Source of the DNA: Zygnema cylindricum
Taxonomy: Eukaryota > Streptophyta > Zygnematophyceae > Zygnematales > Zygnemataceae
Reading direction: 5' to 3'
NCBI GenBank assembly: GCA_037447655.1
Contig: JBBHKE010002572.1
Coordinates: 62,001-126,000, forward strand
Length of the DNA stretch: 64,000 bases
Shown: in pieces, positions 1-20,000 of the stretch
Layout: every line of letters starts with the position of its first letter
How positions within the stretch are numbered: the stretch's first letter is position 1
Program-made: the position numbers and the translations under genes
Notes under the pieces: model-generated
What the model saw: only the letters and a program-made list of their open reading frames with translations
Database searches by the model: none
What the model was told of the DNA's origin: nothing

Positions 1-87
1 GATTTGTTTTTGCACTTCACTTTGGAGTAGGTGACACCGTCCGCGGTGATTTAGTCTGGACAGACGAATAATATCGATGGGAAACTA

Positions 88-305
88 CAGCGTGTGTCGC
101 TGTTACCGTTAATGATTTTTTTGCGTCCTTAATTATCATTTTTTTAATGGGCACACTTGTCAGATTATTAATCTGACAATTGCGATGGAAAGGTGAGATC
201 CCGACCTTCTGATTTACGGCCACCATATGAAAATCGGACATGTTTTCTCTGAGAAACTCTCATCGGAGTAGCGGAAAACATCAACATTAATGGCGATAGA
301 TCTTG
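88..305. mobile_element. MITE-like element, TA-flanked, about 220 bp
   Basis: Imperfect terminal inverted repeats: CAGCGTGTGTCGCTG...GTTAATG on the left and CATTAATGGCGATAGATC on the right, next to TA. The interior (GTTGCGATGGAAAGGT-type core and a CACTTGTCAGATTATT block) matches the elements at 2462 and 51165. It lies in the intron before the first visible CDKG exon. It has no coding capacity, so it is non-autonomous. Confidence 0.6.
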
Positions 306-442
306 TAGCATGCTATGCCAAATCATGTTTGATTTGCATGAAGAAAGGGCCATGTTAGGTTTGGTTGACTGTGGTCCATATCGCTATCTGGCCACAGGTC
401 TCCAAAGACCTGCACCTGATGATATTAGTGTGGTCTATTCTA

Positions 443-575
443 CATCGCCCATCTCTATTTGAGTCAGTTAGTTATTGGCGTTAACAATGTATAATAACAA
501 CCACACTAAATTATGTTTTGTCACGTAGGTCATTATGGCCCTCTTAACTAAACAACACTATTCTGTAATTAAGGG
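443..575. mobile_element. Possible diverged MITE remnant
   Basis: TA followed by CATCGCCCATCTCTATTTG, then a GTTATTGGCGTTAACA block, resembles the left end of the intronic TA-flanked elements at 16292 and 23447. The right end is not clear. Low confidence. Confidence 0.3.
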
Positions 576-639
576 TCAACTCGCTTGCTCGTCTTGGAGT
601 GATTTGAAAAGCTGCGAATTGAATAACGACTGGCAGCGT

Positions 640-692
640 AGTTACGGTGGTGTAGTTCCGTCGGTGTAGTTCCGTGGGTGTAGTTACGGAGG
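640..692. repeat. Short tandem repeat, unit about 14-16 bp
   Basis: Three to four imperfect copies of GGTGTAGTTCCGT in the intron about 100 bp before the first visible CDKG exon. The unit contains GGTGTA, the end of the local MITE family, so it may derive from a transposon end. Confidence 0.6.
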
Positions 693-793
693 TCAGTTTC
701 CATGTAGCTGTCATCATTGAACGAGGGCTTTTTGGGTTGGGCTCAGATGTGGGCTCTGTGGGGCCGTGCTGGCCGGGGTCGGGGCTGGCTCAG

Positions 794-6361
<5,568 letters not shown>

Positions 6362-8014
6362 AATCATATGAAGTGGAAAAATAGTCGGGAAATTTTGTCC
6401 TTTCTTCGTTTTTTTCTTTTCTATTTTTCTCTCTTTCTCGAAGGCAGATGTATCAGAAATTGTCGTTTGTGTCGGATTTAAATAAGCTGTCTTGGGCAAT
6501 CAGTTTGTGGCACAGTTTTTTGCTTTTTTTTTTTGAATTTGAACCTAAAAAACAAAACAAAACAAAAAGTTTTTACTGACTAGTTTCTCTTGCACTTTTT
6601 TTTTGCGATTGATCTTTTATTCTCTTGAATTTTTTTTTGAGAGTTTCCTTTGACTTTTTCTTTTGATGTTTTCTTTTGATGTCTTCTCTTGAAATATTCT
6701 TTTGAAATATCATTAGTGGAATTTTGTTTTGATTTTTTTTTTTAATTTTTCTTTGAAATTTTTCTTTTGAATTTTTTTTCTTGTGTGATGAGATATTTGT
6801 TAATGTCTTAATGTCCATTTAATTTCTTCCCCTTTTAACCCTTTCTTGTTAATTGTTATTATTTTTGTGTATCCTATAGTTGGTAATCATTTCCTATCGC
6901 TTGGCTGGTACCAATATGCAAGGAAATTGATAAATTCACTTCCTAGAAATGTTTTATTTGTTGCATTTCGATGTCCATTTGATGTTTTCCCTGTTGGGCC
7001 CTTTATTGTTAGTAATTACTATTCTAATATAGTTACTATTCATTTGCTATTGGTCGGCTGGTATCACCTTGGGAGCAAATTGATAAAACCATTTTACAGA
7101 TGGTTAATTTGGCAGATGTCGGTTCAAATTGTTTTATGCTTTGTTAAAACGTCTCACAGAGTAATATCAAAGATTTAACCTCGTTCCAGGGTGAGTCCTA
7201 CAATTTGTACCGTTTCTTTGTTTATTGTATTAACGGTTTATTGTAACTGTTAGGTTTCACCCTCAACACATTCAATTTTTAAATCTCTCGAAATAAAAGT
7301 AGCTGTGAAAAATAGTTAATCTCTCTTGAAGCACTAGGGTGCAGCTCAGTGACACCACCTGCACTTAAAAAACGTATTCTTACAGTGTAAATTTCATAAT
7401 TTGCATGAAATTGAATGGCCTCAATTGACTCAATAGTTTATCGACTGTATCCTGAATACTGGGCTAGGTCACTTTAGTAATACCTACTCTGGCCGAGATT
7501 TTAGAACTTGGGAAATCATAAAACTTTGTGACCAGTAAACCACCCATTGTTATTAGAGGATGTTTCAGACAATTGATTGTGATTAACTTGGTTGTGGACC
7601 AGTGGACTTCTGTTCCGAGGCAAGCAAACGAAAAGCAGCTACCATTTCACGATTGAGATCGGAAAAACTGGGTGATTTGAAAATATCAGCCCGAAAAATA
7701 TTAACTGTAATAACTAAACTACATACTGTAGGATAGTAGTTTTTGTTCTATATCTCAAATGACAATATCAGACACAAGGACATTCTGACACCGCTAGATC
7801 ATCAAGCATCGATGGACATTAGGGATTCAAAAAATGTTTATAACAAAAACAAGTGGATCAAGAAACTTGAACATCCGGTCCGATACAAAGAATAGTTACA
7901 GCACCTACAATCAAGAAACAAGCTGCTATTTACCTAGAGTCCTGTAAAGAAAATAAGCAGTTATTTAAAGACCTGTGATTGTTACAAAGGGAAGAATCCT
8001 CATTATATACACCA
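6362..8014. other. Intergenic region between CDKG and TRAPPC8 (convergent ends)
   Basis: Holds the 3' flanks of two convergent genes. 6590-6790 is T-rich with loose repeats of TTTTCTTTTGATG. I see no exon with plausible coding sequence and no structural RNA. Several ACTGTAATAACTA-like A/T-rich stretches could carry polyadenylation signals, but none is distinctive. Confidence 0.6.
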
Positions 8015-11000
8015 CTACTCTTCTCCAGAGGGTAGCACAAGAGTGACAAAAGGACAACCTAGTCCACTACCCTGTCTGGGAATACTTGGAGATATCCAAA
8101 GCCAAGAATTGGAGCCCGTCTCGACAAGACGAAGTTGAACTGCTTCCTCACTATTTGTAGTTTCTACCACAGAAGAAGAAGAAGAAGAGACATTTCTTGT
8201 AACGACAGGAGAGGGATCTGATAGCCGCCAACTGACACTGAGAGAAGAGAAGTTGAACACTCCGGGAGAAAGAACGGCAACACGGAGCCTCACAGTTTCA
8301 CACGTCCCCGGAAGAAGTCGAGGAATCGACTTACAAGTTGCCCCACTCCATAGAAAAGGACCAGACGGCATAGTTCCACACTGTTGTTCTCCCTCAACAA
8401 CATCAGTCTTCCCTTGAGAAACAGCACCGCCGGTAGAAACTGAAACTGAACCTGAACTTTCCTTAGCCATAATTGTGCCAGTTTTAGGCTGGAACCAGCC
8501 TGCTAGTTCAGTACTATTGGTATTATTATTAGTGCCTTGTAAGAGAGCAGGTTGGCCCGGATCGAGAGTCTCAACATTTACGGAAGCTTTGAGAGTGGAG
8601 CAGTTTTGAATGAATAGAGAGAGGGAAAATTCGCATACAGGTTGTTGAATGAAGTTGTGGTGAACACAAGCGGGGCCCTGCATTACCCAATGAAGAGGAC
8701 TCCAGTTGACAATCCTGCAAGTTTTCAAAAAAAAAGAAATAACCCTTAGTTGAGCAGTATATTTCAAGGAAATTGCAACAGATTCTACTCCATGTCAGCA
8801 CACGTGTATCGCAATTAACGGCAATGTTTTTTCGCCACTTAAATCATCTTTTCTCGGTGCACTCATGTCTGATTTTCGGTTCAAATGGTATTTAATGCTA
8901 TTTTATGTTCCAAGGGGCAAAAAAGGACTCTGCAATTGATGTTATTGGCGTTAATAGTGATTCAGAGTGTACCACCATCGCTGCCCAGAACTACTGGATG
9001 ACAGTGAGCAGATAACCAATGCTATCTGTCAATTATAAGATCGTAAAGCTTAAACTTTTCATGCAATTTAATATTTCTCAAAATATATTCTTACCTGCCA
9101 ACCTAGTCTATGAACCATCTCTAGAGTCATCTACAATCACCAATTTACAACTTCCCTTACCTCGTTTTGCAATCGGGGCAAAAGATATTTGCAAATTCAC
9201 ACCCACGGTCTGACATTGATTATAACTCTTTTCCTTTAACCTAGAAACATGAAAAAGCCGACAAAGAGTGACCAAACAAGTGTCTGTTACCTGTTGTGGC
9301 AGATATGATGACTGCCAATTCGAGTACTGCTTGAAACAACTTCGTCTTTTTGGGCATCAGAAGAAGATCCTCCTGATGTACTCTCCCATACAAGTACAAC
9401 ATCTACTCCAGAAGTATGGGGACCCCCTCGTAAACCTTCTTCTGAATTTCCCACCGGCACCTTCCTATCCTGTACACATATGCAATCATTTTTTCAGTAA
9501 TTAGCCTCTCTCGTATGTTTTCAGGCACACAAACATGTAATAAAATGACACCGACAAAAAGAATAAGTGTACGAAACTTTCAAAGGCTATTTAAATATTT
9601 GGTACCATACTTTCTAGACTGAGTAAAAAATATCGTCCGCAAATTTGAGTTTTACTGTTAAAATCTACAAATGAGATGTACAACTCGAAGTTTCTCAACA
9701 GGAAAACTAGATAAACATAATAGACGGTATTCAGAACTCATTTCTTTTAGCAATTTCTGACTGTTTTGATTCCTTTATCTGAGTCCTCGTAAAGTTACCT
9801 AAAAGATAGCTGCCAACAGGCACAAAACACAACATAAACAGACATTTCTATTAATTTAAACTCAAACCTTAGATCCACATATACATAATGTAAAGCTACA
9901 ATTAAGAGCTTCATAATATAACCATGTCAAACTACTGTCAGTAAACTTTACAAACGACTTATGCATTCAAGGCGAGTGGCTCCTGACTCCTAATTTTCCG
10001 GCTTAAAAAAGACCCTGAAAAGATGCCTTGTTTTTAAACCGCTTTCCCATCTGTTCTAATTGCAACCCCAAAAGTATAAAGAAGGACCTGCAGTGCACAC
10101 CAAAAATTAGTGTGATGTTGTCCAGCTAAATGCATTCCACATATAAAAGAAACAACAAAGATATAGACAAGACCTGGTTTGCTCCCCCGAATGCAGTAGC
10201 CTGTAGCCTACGCTCCAAAAGATGAAAGAGTCGGAGAGGCCCTGATGAGACATCAATGAGAGCCTCTCCAGGACTCCCTGGAGAACCCAAACGGATGTTT
10301 TTGCCCCACTCTCCACTTCCATTCTTGTCCCCCGTCGTCTTGGCCGGCATTGGTTGAGCCTATAGTCACCACAAGGTTATCACTCTTGCTCAATAGGCAA
10401 CCTAGAGAAGTATTTAGTGAGGGTGTGTAAAAATGAAGAAATGTCACAAGCAACAAGCATTAATAATTAAACTCCAATATAGTCTAAAGGAACACATGAA
10501 GAAAAGAAGAGCCTGTAGTTGGAAGACAAAGGTTAAAGGCAAAACACAAACAAGGCTTCGTAATAGTAAGCCTACATAATTGAACTGCATATATATAGTT
10601 TAAAGGGAAACATAAAAAAGAATCTGTAGTTGGACATACAAGAATTACAAGCCTTAATAATTGAACTGCAATACATATACTCTAAAAGAAAACGTGAAGA
10701 AAAACCTGTAGTTGGAAGAACAAGGAGGATGCTTGGCGAGGTGGAAGTAGCTGGGGCGGTGCCACTGAAGCAGACATAAATGCAGAATCCTCGCCGCCTG
10801 ACTGTCCTCCTGAAACTGACAAATCTAATGGTGCAGGAGAAAGAGGAGCCATCTGCCACGTGGCTCCTGCACATGACACCTGGCGAAGCCAGAAGCTGTC
10901 GGCCGAATGCTGATTGGTCACGTCGACTCGCATAATATAGCGACCAAGAAGGCTAGGACTGGGACTAACATGGACACCAACTTGCAGAGAAGCCTCCACC

Positions 11001-14000
11001 TGAAAGAGAATCACCACATCAATATCAGTCAGGCTATGGCTCAAACATTGAGAGCTCGCAGAAGTATGAGAAAGGCCCTCCAGAGGAACGTCTAAATGAT
11101 CCAATCCTGACCTCTGAATGATGTTAGGAGGTAACATCTTAGCCGAGGCTTGTATAGGAAAAGACAGCACTTCCAGCCATTGCTAATACTGGAGGAGAAG
11201 GGCGCGATGAAGGACACTCAGACATATTGATGCATCTACACCTAGTGGTACACCTACAAAATTGCCTGCTTGTTCCCTCACAGACAATCACGATACCCCA
11301 TATGACCTCACCTGAACAGCATGGGTTGTCCGTAGTGTACGATACTTCATAGATGCATTTGTTCCCTCCGGCTCATAGTAAAAGACCATGTTGAACCTCA
11401 CATTGCCTGATTCTCTAGCATGTAACCACAGAGGCCATAATAAAGTACGACCACCCTCAAGAACAATGTTCTGAATCAAAAAAGAAAAGAAATATGGGAA
11501 TTTAAGAGTCAAAAGAATACATTGGAATAGAATAAATAAAAGTGAGAATGAAGAAAATCATTGCAAGCAAAAGGACTTTTTCCATGTGATGGACAACCTT
11601 GCTTGCTTTGCCCAGGACAAAGAAAAGTACACAAAGCACCGACTAGTCTAAAACACTGTGATCAAGAAACGTGAAGCTGCAAAACCCACAAACAAGCTGT
11701 AAAATGCAGGTCCACCATTATGCTCCTAAAGGACATAATGTTCAAAGCCTTCAACAACAACCTTAACCACCATCGCCAGAGTTAATCACTCTAAGTTGAG
11801 TGTTTCTTTGATCCAGAATCATAAGTTAGTGTTCATAACACTAGCATATTCAGAGGCTCATACTGAGCCATGCAACACACAATTTAGTGTAGTTAAATCT
11901 AGGTGTGAACGCTAATAGTTCACTAACTGTAGTAGCAATAAGCAGTGTACCAGCCAAGAGTTGAACACATGCGCAACCTGATTTTGATGAACTTTTATTG
12001 CAAAAATCACCAAACTTACCTTAGGAAATTCAACTACATCCCCAAGTTGAGCCAATCCTGATTCTTCTTCTGGCACAGTTTTCCCTTCAGCGGACACTTC
12101 TGACGATGTTGAACCCTCAAGATAGCTCGGAAGCTCCATATCCAGATCACCGGGCTTCCCAACAAGAATCATGCCTTTGTGGCTGCTTTTCAGCTTAATG
12201 TTCTACACACAATCAGACAATGAAGAGGAGGAATTGTGGGTATGAAAATACAACCAGTTGATCTAAGCAGGAACATTATTCCCGCATCCCCTCGAATGCA
12301 GTCTCAAAGCAGCAAGTCCACATGGTAGATGCAACATGAGAGAAAATGTGGAAGGGAGAAGAAGAGGAAGCGGAAGAGGGAGGAACACCTTGAGAACAAT
12401 AGCATACTGCCTACCTGCTGGAAGGCTTGGTACAGGTGTGCATCAAAGACCAGCTTATTTCCTAGTACACATATTACTGTGTTCTTAACGACAGTAAACA
12501 GTTACTGAACTGTGCACTTGTGCACCAGGCAACTTTTACCAGAGTAAAATGAGAAAAATTATAGTAGTGTGAGATAACATTAACAAAGGCATCTGTATTC
12601 CAGCTTGTTTTCTTGTTCGTTTTCCAGTTTATAGCTGGTGAAATCTGATGAATGAAATGGCAAGTAGAATGGCCATGTATTAAGAGGATTTGAAAGGAAA
12701 ACAGAACAGTTTTAAAAGAAGTTACATTCAAACAACTAACAAAGGTACTCGAGAATGAAAATCTAGCCACATGTGACATACAGCATACAGGATCAAAGCT
12801 GAGACAGCAGGGGGTATTCTCACTTGCGCGTAGTTGCGCATAGTTGTGAATGTTTTACAGAATGTTTAATAAAACGAACCGGTATTTGTAAATAAATGAA
12901 TAATAATAGGAAAAAAATCGAGAACATTATAGAATCTACGGAGATTTGAAAAGTTTCAAAACGATTGTATAAAGCTTCGAAAACTAAGAAATGTAAATTG
13001 AGCGAGTAAGATGTGTAAGATGTGTTCAACTTCTTTTCTAAACGGCTACAACCGATTTCGGCTGATCACTTTGTAGTTGGTTCAGTTTGGTTCCACGAAA
13101 GGCTCAATACATTAATGTTTTCAGTAAATATTGCCTTTTCCGGCATAGTGATGATTGACTTTGTTGGTAAAACCCCTGGATTCTGTTTTTCAGACACCTA
13201 CATGTTTGCCGCCAGGTAGCTGTCATGACTACTCAACAAAATCAGGGAGTGAATATTCAGTTGAGTTATGTAAGAAATGCCAACCATCGCTGAAGCCATT
13301 GCTATTGACTCAATCTGGTGACTTAATAAGTTTGCGTCCTAACCTTTCAGAAATTATACCTTCATAGTTTCTGGACTTTCTCTATGCATAAAGGCATGAA
13401 TTATGAATCTGAAAAAAAAAAAAAAATTAACATCTGAAAATCGCTTTTATACAAATAGAGTGATTAAAAGCCTGAAAAAAATTTGGCAGCTTACGTGCAT
13501 CCCCCGTCGGCACCACTACAAAACCCTGGGAAATTTGGATAGTTCCGAACGAGTCCGTACAAGCAATGAATTTTACTAAGCCCATCGGTGAAAACCCTAG
13601 TACATCAGGGCCTACTGGAATCCAATAGCTGCCATGTTTCACGTATTCAAAGGATGTCAGATCTTTGGATCAATAACTTTCTTTCTACATTGCAATTATA
13701 ATTACGAATGGCAATCAAGGGCCAGATAGTTTACTACGTTTTGTAAGTGGTTCGCGATAGCCTTGTTTATTTAGTCCTGTTCACAGATTTGACTGTTTCA
13801 AACCGCAACTTTACCAAACCAGATTGCAGAAAACCAAATCAAACCCCTGGCTCCTAGGCCGACCATCGCAATTGTACCACACAGCAAAAAACAACAAAAA
13901 AACAAAACAGAAGATGAGGTCACAACAGAAGTATACCTTCAGTTTTACTGGGGAACTGTTGGATAGTTCGAGTGTCAGTCGATGCAATTCCCCCTGTAGA

Positions 14001-17000
14001 GTACGGGAGGGCAACCCATGGAGCTGTAAATCCAGCCGAGGCATAACCTGCAAGCCATAATAAACATAAACCAGCTTCTACATAACCATGTTGCAACCCA
14101 CCGAGAAAAGGTTTTCTAGAGTTTCCTAAGGTTTTTAGGATCTCTAGGGTTTCCTAAGGTTTCTAGGATCTCCAGGGTTTAGGCTTATAAAAGCTGCAAA
14201 TTGGCCTCCACAGACCAGTTCAATTCATGGGATTCGTACCTATTTATCCACTATTGCTCTACAATTTTATTCCTGACCATTATTATTTTTACACACAAAA
14301 TTACCCTAGAACAATGATTTAAAGACCCAATAAAGAGTCCATTAAACAGCTTGCTTGTGAGTTCAGCCAGATGATATTCCTCAACAGTTCATGTTTATAG
14401 ATACAAAGATTTCAACACCATGTAAAATCCACTTCGACTCACCCACACAAAGTATCTTCTGACTTCTGACTACATGCATCTTTTGACTTCAGACAATATT
14501 TTGTCTCTGAATGTACATGTATCTTTTGACTTCTTAACATTACTTATCTTCTGACTTCTGACTAAATCACCTGACTTCAGTGTTCCACCTTCCTCATACC
14601 ACAACTTTCCCTACATATATACATTGTACCACTGTAAAAAGCCCGTCCAAGACAAAAAAAGTGTAGAAACTAACCTCCAGGACATTGAAGTTCAGTTGCA
14701 AATGAGGAGGATGATGCTCCCGTGTAATCGCCCTAGGTTTTCCGGGACGTCGTTTTATGCCTTTTATGGCAAAGTCCTTCCTTCCTCGAGCTTGACGGCC
14801 TTCACTATTAATGGTCCATTCCATACCCACCACGCGAAACTTACACTGCACCAAAGGCTTCGCCTTCAACTGCATCTGTTCAACCCAACAGTCAGATATA
14901 AAATTAGACAGACATTAAAACACATAAATATCTCGAACCAAGGTCTAAATAATTTACAACCGGTATAGACTTATCAATAGCAGCCCTGATAATTTGAAGA
15001 GGCTACTAGCAAGGATAAAAGTTGAAGTATCCTCACTTTTCGGTGATCATAATATTTTAAGTGAATCCCTGTCAGAACTAAACGCAAATAGCAGGATAAA
15101 ATAGACTTCCTAAAAATTTGAGATATCCGCAAATGGTCAGGCTAAAAAATTAAAGCTGGTGGCTGGGAGAAAAAGGGGGCACCAATGTGGCCCCTCAAAA
15201 AAGTGCATACCACAACACGTTCCGAGGGAGGTAAAGTGCAAGAAGCTTCCTCGACATGGAACAATGGTTCTCCCTCCTTATAATCTGAAACACAAAACAC
15301 TTTTTCAATTCGACTGTCATTGAGTGGTGCAATTTAAAAAAAGAAAAATGATAAGAAGTGGCAGTCGTAACTTCAAGTAGCAAACAAAGAAAGAACATAA
15401 AGGACAGACCTGCCTGGAATCAGATATTTCCAACCCTCTCATTCCCCAGATCAGAATGAATTCACCTTTCATCTGGTTAACCCATGAAATGCAATAGGTC
15501 TGCCTCATGGAAAAAAACATAAACAGGTCCTTGTAAGTTAATAAGCGAAAGTACGTCTCATAATTGCTCGGTCAAAGTACCATAATTAACTGCCTATCCT
15601 CGGTAACACACTTGCACGATTGTCGACGAAGGCGTGATTGTATGACACACCTTGTGATCGCTTCTCAGCTGTACCCTCCAGGAGCTCGCAAATGAGACAA
15701 ACTCCAGTCACTTCAATAATTAAACTCAATGGGTTTTTAAACTCGATATCAACAACAATGTCCTCTGCAAGTCACTCATAAACCCAGGGTCCACTCGTTA
15801 CACACATGATCATTATCTCACTATATCCATCCAGACTCTCGCTCAAACCAGAAACAAGTACGAAATAAATCAAACAAAGAGAAATTAAGACAGAAAAAGT
15901 AAATACAGACAGAGATGGAGCAACACACCTCCTGCCACACACGTGTTGCTAGTCTGGATTTCGTTGTTACTCCTTAAATGGGACGGAGCGTCTAACCAAT
16001 TCGGAACAGCAACAGCGGCAGTTGGAGGTACAAGTCCTTCTTCTAACGAGCGCCAAAGTTGCTCAGGAAGAACTTTCTGTTTTACCCATCACACTTACAG
16101 GGTTTTATAGGTTTTTGTCTACCAATAAATCATCAAAGTTACTGATAAACACGCTTTTTCAAATGTATGGATCACTGATAGAAGAATCATTCTACATTTT
16201 GCCACAAGCATTAGCCTGACTAGCGTAGTTACTGCATTCCTTCATCTGCCCTTCTTCAGTCGACAATGGTAGGAGACGTATGGCATTTATAAAACGGGCC
16301 ATCGCTATCAGAGCCAGTGAATTACCAGCGTTAACACTTTAACAGAATTAACTACAGTAAATCACGGTCGGCAACGTGCCTCATCATGCGCCAGCTAGTA
16401 TTATTAACACTACTTTATGATTCTAGTTAGTTAACTCCAACAGCAATGGGCAGTGTAGCTTATAGAACTAGAGCAGCACACCCCAAGAATAGGACGTCTT
16501 AACATATAAACAATGTGTTGCAAATAAATGTGTAACCATTTACACAATTTAAATATAGCACTAACCGCTGTGAGCAGTGTAACAAAACGTTTGAACTTTT
16601 ACAGGTACTCCAGTGAAGAAAAACATACGGAAGATGGTGATGCCCACGTCCGATGATCTTCAAAAAGCACATGAACTCGCTCCACATTCACCTCAGGGAG
16701 TCCCAAATCCAATGGTCCTTGACCATCAGCAGCTTCCACAGACTGCCAAACAGACCATACGTTTTTAGGGTTAAAGATTGCTAGGGTTTTTTAGGGTCAG
16801 CTATAACTGCCGTAGAACTACCCAATCTCTTTTGCCAAAAATGTAACGTCAAGACAGTAAAAAAAAAACCAAGGAAAGGGTATGCCTCATTGTCCAAAAG
16901 GTATTTCTTGCTTTGACTTGTTATATCGAAAATTCAACAGACATAAGTCGAATTCGAGAAGAAAAATCAGAACGGATTAAATACAGAATGAAACATAAGG

Positions 17001-20000
17001 ATGGAAACCAACAATCCACCAAAAACATTCATACACGAGAAAACGTAGACTGTACATGCAATTCAAAAACCGCTCTTAAAACCATCTACCACACTGCCCT
17101 TAAACCACCGACCATCAGTTAAAACCTTAAGGTCAACAAAATGTATATTTACACCTGAAGCACATAAAGAAACTCCCGAAGAAAAGTCGCTTGCATAGTA
17201 GCTGACTGATGACTGCAAGCTAACAAACGCATAAAAAATTTCATAGCCTCATTGTAGCTCCCCAGAAATGCCGAGAGCCTGCGCCGAATGGAGAGATAAG
17301 TGGTTAGTTGGGTGAAACCGCCAAAGAAAAAACATAATATCACAGCAGCAACACTAAATCACCCAAATTGGAAGATGCCTCAGAAAAATCAAACAGATTT
17401 CTGTCCATTTCCTTAAGACACCTCCTCAAAATCCGCCAATACCCTTTTCTCAACAGGTTGTTGTTGAACTGAAATTAAACCTCAAGCAACAATCAGATAC
17501 GCGTCAACTTGATGCTATTTCAGCTCCTTTGTCAAAACATGTAGTATTCAATGGCGTTAAACTCACCTGCCAAGCGTAAAGTTGCAATGGTCACGTATAT
17601 AGTTCCATCCTTTCCCTTCATAAACCCCAGATACATATGTATATGCACGGATGGCATGTTTCCTCTGCAACCCCAGCATGTTTATTTTTCAACAAAAGTC
17701 GGGATGTTGACCAACAATGTCAACAGGCATTACCTCAACTATTAAGCATCTTAAACAACTCAAAATTTCGTCAGATAGATGCATGGGTCCTGCAAAATAG
17801 TAGAATGCCTCCACAGCCATAGCTACACCATGAATCGCTATTAGAGTTAAGGAACATATAGCGTAGGGTTTATGCTAGTGTTATTGATTTTAATTTAGGT
17901 CCAAGCGAAGTGGATGATTTTTGACTTTTTACAAAGTTAGCGTTAACAAATCAATTACCTGGGCTGAGAGATTGTATCGGTTTCCAGCCAGGACCATGTG
18001 AAAGCCGTACTTGCGAAGCATCATTGGCTCAGCCAATAGGAAGCAATAGGCTGCCTGCTCTAAAAGAAGACCGGCACGTAAATTTGATTCCTGCAAATCC
18101 CTAATCCCAAAATGAGTCTTCATGCCGTACGAAACAGAAAATTGAGGCGAAGAAAACATAAGCGGCTAAATTTTTGGATAGCCAAACATAAATAAAAAGA
18201 CAGTAAATCAATTGAGACCGCCAGAAACAGATTCACCTAAAAGTTTTTTGCAAACAATAATCCTTCAACTAAACCAATTGTCTTTAGGACTTCGATTGCA
18301 ATCAGGTTCATAAGTCCATGTCTTGCGTTACAGCATGTCCAAACATCAGAACATTCACCACCGTAAAAAAAACCCTACGGCCTTTGTTATAACAGTCTTC
18401 TTGTTACTTCTATTCATACAAGTCTCGCAGCCAGCATGTCAAACTGGAAACAAACAAGCAATTCGAATACCTCGAGAAAATTGAGAAGAAGGAACCATAA
18501 GGGGATACAATTTTGGAAAGTAAAAAATAAAATGAATACTACAAAGTAACCAACCTCACGTACTGCAAAACTCATATTCAGCCTTATGTCAAACAGTCCT
18601 ACATCACATCAAGACGAGAATAAGACAGGCAGAAAGAAAGTAACCGGCGGTGAATGCTTTGCATCTTCCTTTCAAAAAAAAGTCCATGAGACGCCAGAGA
18701 CAGCACAATTATTAGTCTCCATAAATTCACTTCCTCCGGTATACAGACAAGAAATGATTGAAAAACAAGAGCAAAAAAAAAAAAAAGCGTCGTAATTTGC
18801 AACATTCCAAAACGATTTAATAAGTTGCCAGGGATGGTTTTAAGATGCAAAGATCAACTGTGGACAAATAAAAACAAGGGAAAAAAACAAGAAAACTGCA
18901 TACCTCAAGCGAAGCTCTCATTAAGGTTGCAGCTGCTTCCCTGAATTGCCCTCGTGCCTTATAAATTCCTACAAGCCACAAAGCTGTCCTGGTGGCATAG
19001 CGCATGCTGATTGGTCCTCCTCGCTGCATCCCTGTCCTGATCATTATCAATACACTATATACTTCTTATAGACTATCTACATTATTTACGCATCGAGCAA
19101 GAAAGACCTCGTCTATTCCTCAGAATTGGCACATCACCAAAATGGTCACTCTGACATGTGAAGCACTGGTGTTGTGTGACTCCCGACCTGTCTGCCCGAC
19201 TATATCAGCCAAATAACTGAAAAACCAAGTTCAAAACATGGTACAAACGTGTTTTTCTGCTTGTCTCAAAATCCATCAAATCCAACAACTGGCGCTCAAA
19301 CAGATAAAGGACAGAGTGGACCTAGATTACCATAAAAAATAAATAGCTAACAAAACTAGGTTCGGGGTAGAGAAGTTGTAAAGACTGTTACCTGGTAATA
19401 ACTGTAGGCGCTTTCCATGCACTGCTCTGTCTCCCTGCGTGACTGATCCAATAGAAAAAGACATACACCAATCATCTCCTGTTCCACCCATCCATAAGAC
19501 AACATTCAACACCCTGGAAGCCAAAACTAGCTTCCTCTCTCCTGCAAGAGTAATTACACTACCAGCACTATTAGAGTTAACCACTCCAGTTCGAGCAAGT
19601 CTTACAAATTAGTGTTAATAACACTGTTGGTTAAGTGGCCCGTTATGATCCACGTCCCAACACAAAACTACTATAGTTAACGCTAATGAATTCACTAACT
19701 TTAATAGCAATGAGCAGTGTAGTTCCACAATTTTGAGTCCAATAACACCATGATAAGACATGCTCAGCTCTCCAATGCATGACTTCGACATAGACAATAA
19801 GAAGAACTTACTTGTGCTCCAGCATAATGTTTCCAGGCCTTATCTGTCCGGTAGTCCGACGCCAACAACCGATAATTGGATAACGCCAACTCATAGTCTT
19901 TTAGCATTAATGAATAGTCCGCCAACACTCTGATTTGGGACTCCATGGACTTGTAAGTATACCTGCAAAAAACAGCTCCCACTTTGCTATTACTTCAGGT

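Noticed and set aside
13495-13525. Possible 31-bp TRAPPC8 exon reading GFVVVPTGDA
   Set aside because: Including it puts the next exon out of frame (stop). Joining 14047-13937 directly to 12202-12020 is in phase and gives a better family match (NIKLKSSHKGMILVGKPGD).
14106-14181. Interstitial telomere repeat
   Set aside because: Only isolated AGGGTTT words within a 33-base duplicated unit, not a (TTTAGGG)n array.
17745-17835. Possible extra TRAPPC8 exon (AVEAFYYFAGPMHLSDEIL)
   Set aside because: The true exon 17664-17567 (RKHAIRAYTYV...GWNYIRDHC) joins in phase with 18090-17959 and matches the family; the other frame has no counterpart.
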